Source: Coriobacteriales bacterium (GTDB lineage Bacteria > Actinomycetota > Coriobacteriia > Coriobacteriales > UBA8131). Taken from it: a DNA stretch of 5,674 nt. Position 1 is the first letter of the stretch. Every line of letters starts with the position of its first letter. Where the stretch lies: the NCBI GenBank assembly GCA_031263665.1, contig JAISFJ010000203.1, positions 1 to 5,674 on the forward strand. Direction: 5' to 3'. Of the stretch, positions 5,644 to 5,674 are shown in pieces. A program made the position numbers and the translations under genes. Below the pieces are notes generated by a model. The model was not told the origin of the DNA. It made no database searches and saw only the letters and a program-made list of their open reading frames with translations.

Positions 5644-5674
5644 CCGTTTGTACGCTACTCCAGGACGCAATTCA

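Overview
The window is a compact stretch with every supported gene on the minus strand: metG, then tatD, then an iron-sulfur-flavoprotein-like NAD(P)H reductase, then rsmA/ksgA. After about 400 bp of non-coding or doubtful sequence comes the first 27 codons of another gene, cut by the left edge. The sequence is moderately GC-rich. The gene order, the short actinobacterial style of MetRS and the N-terminal style of KsgA and TatD suggest a member of the Coriobacteriia (Actinomycetota). This is inferred from remembered family features, not from a search.

Layout from right to left, in transcription order. Positions 5425-5674 hold a metG leader: a good -10 hexamer (5638-5643) and then a long hairpin (5504-5592) of 33 pairs out of 36 positions. 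Its four non-Watson-Crick pairs are all G.U when read as minus-strand RNA. metG (3691-5424) and tatD (2555-3691) share one base in a TAATG junction. After a 50-nt gap comes a flavodoxin-fold protein (1368-2504) with a CX2CX2CX5C motif and a long acidic tail. Its TGA overlaps the GTG start of rsmA (484-1371) by four bases. The four genes look like one operon driven from the metG leader.

The shared theme is translation and RNA or DNA housekeeping: charging tRNA-Met, a TatD metal-dependent nuclease, and 16S rRNA dimethylation. The flavoprotein is the outlier with unknown substrate. The TatD and flavoprotein reading frames both end in repetitive low-complexity tails built from short tandem DNA repeats.

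The 82-483 gap has no canonical intrinsic terminator (no minus-strand T-tract). It contains three small GGTNAC-type dyads, an 11-bp inverted repeat and a doubtful 68-codon ORF. The gene at the left edge has a perfect Shine-Dalgarno sequence, and its N-terminus resembles carbamoyltransferases, perhaps the putrescine or ornithine type.

The most noteworthy candidate for something undescribed is the metG leader RNA. It does not match the T-box or SAM riboswitch cores I know, and it contains a three-part CCGCTTG / CAAGCGG / CCGCTTG arrangement that could allow two mutually exclusive structures.
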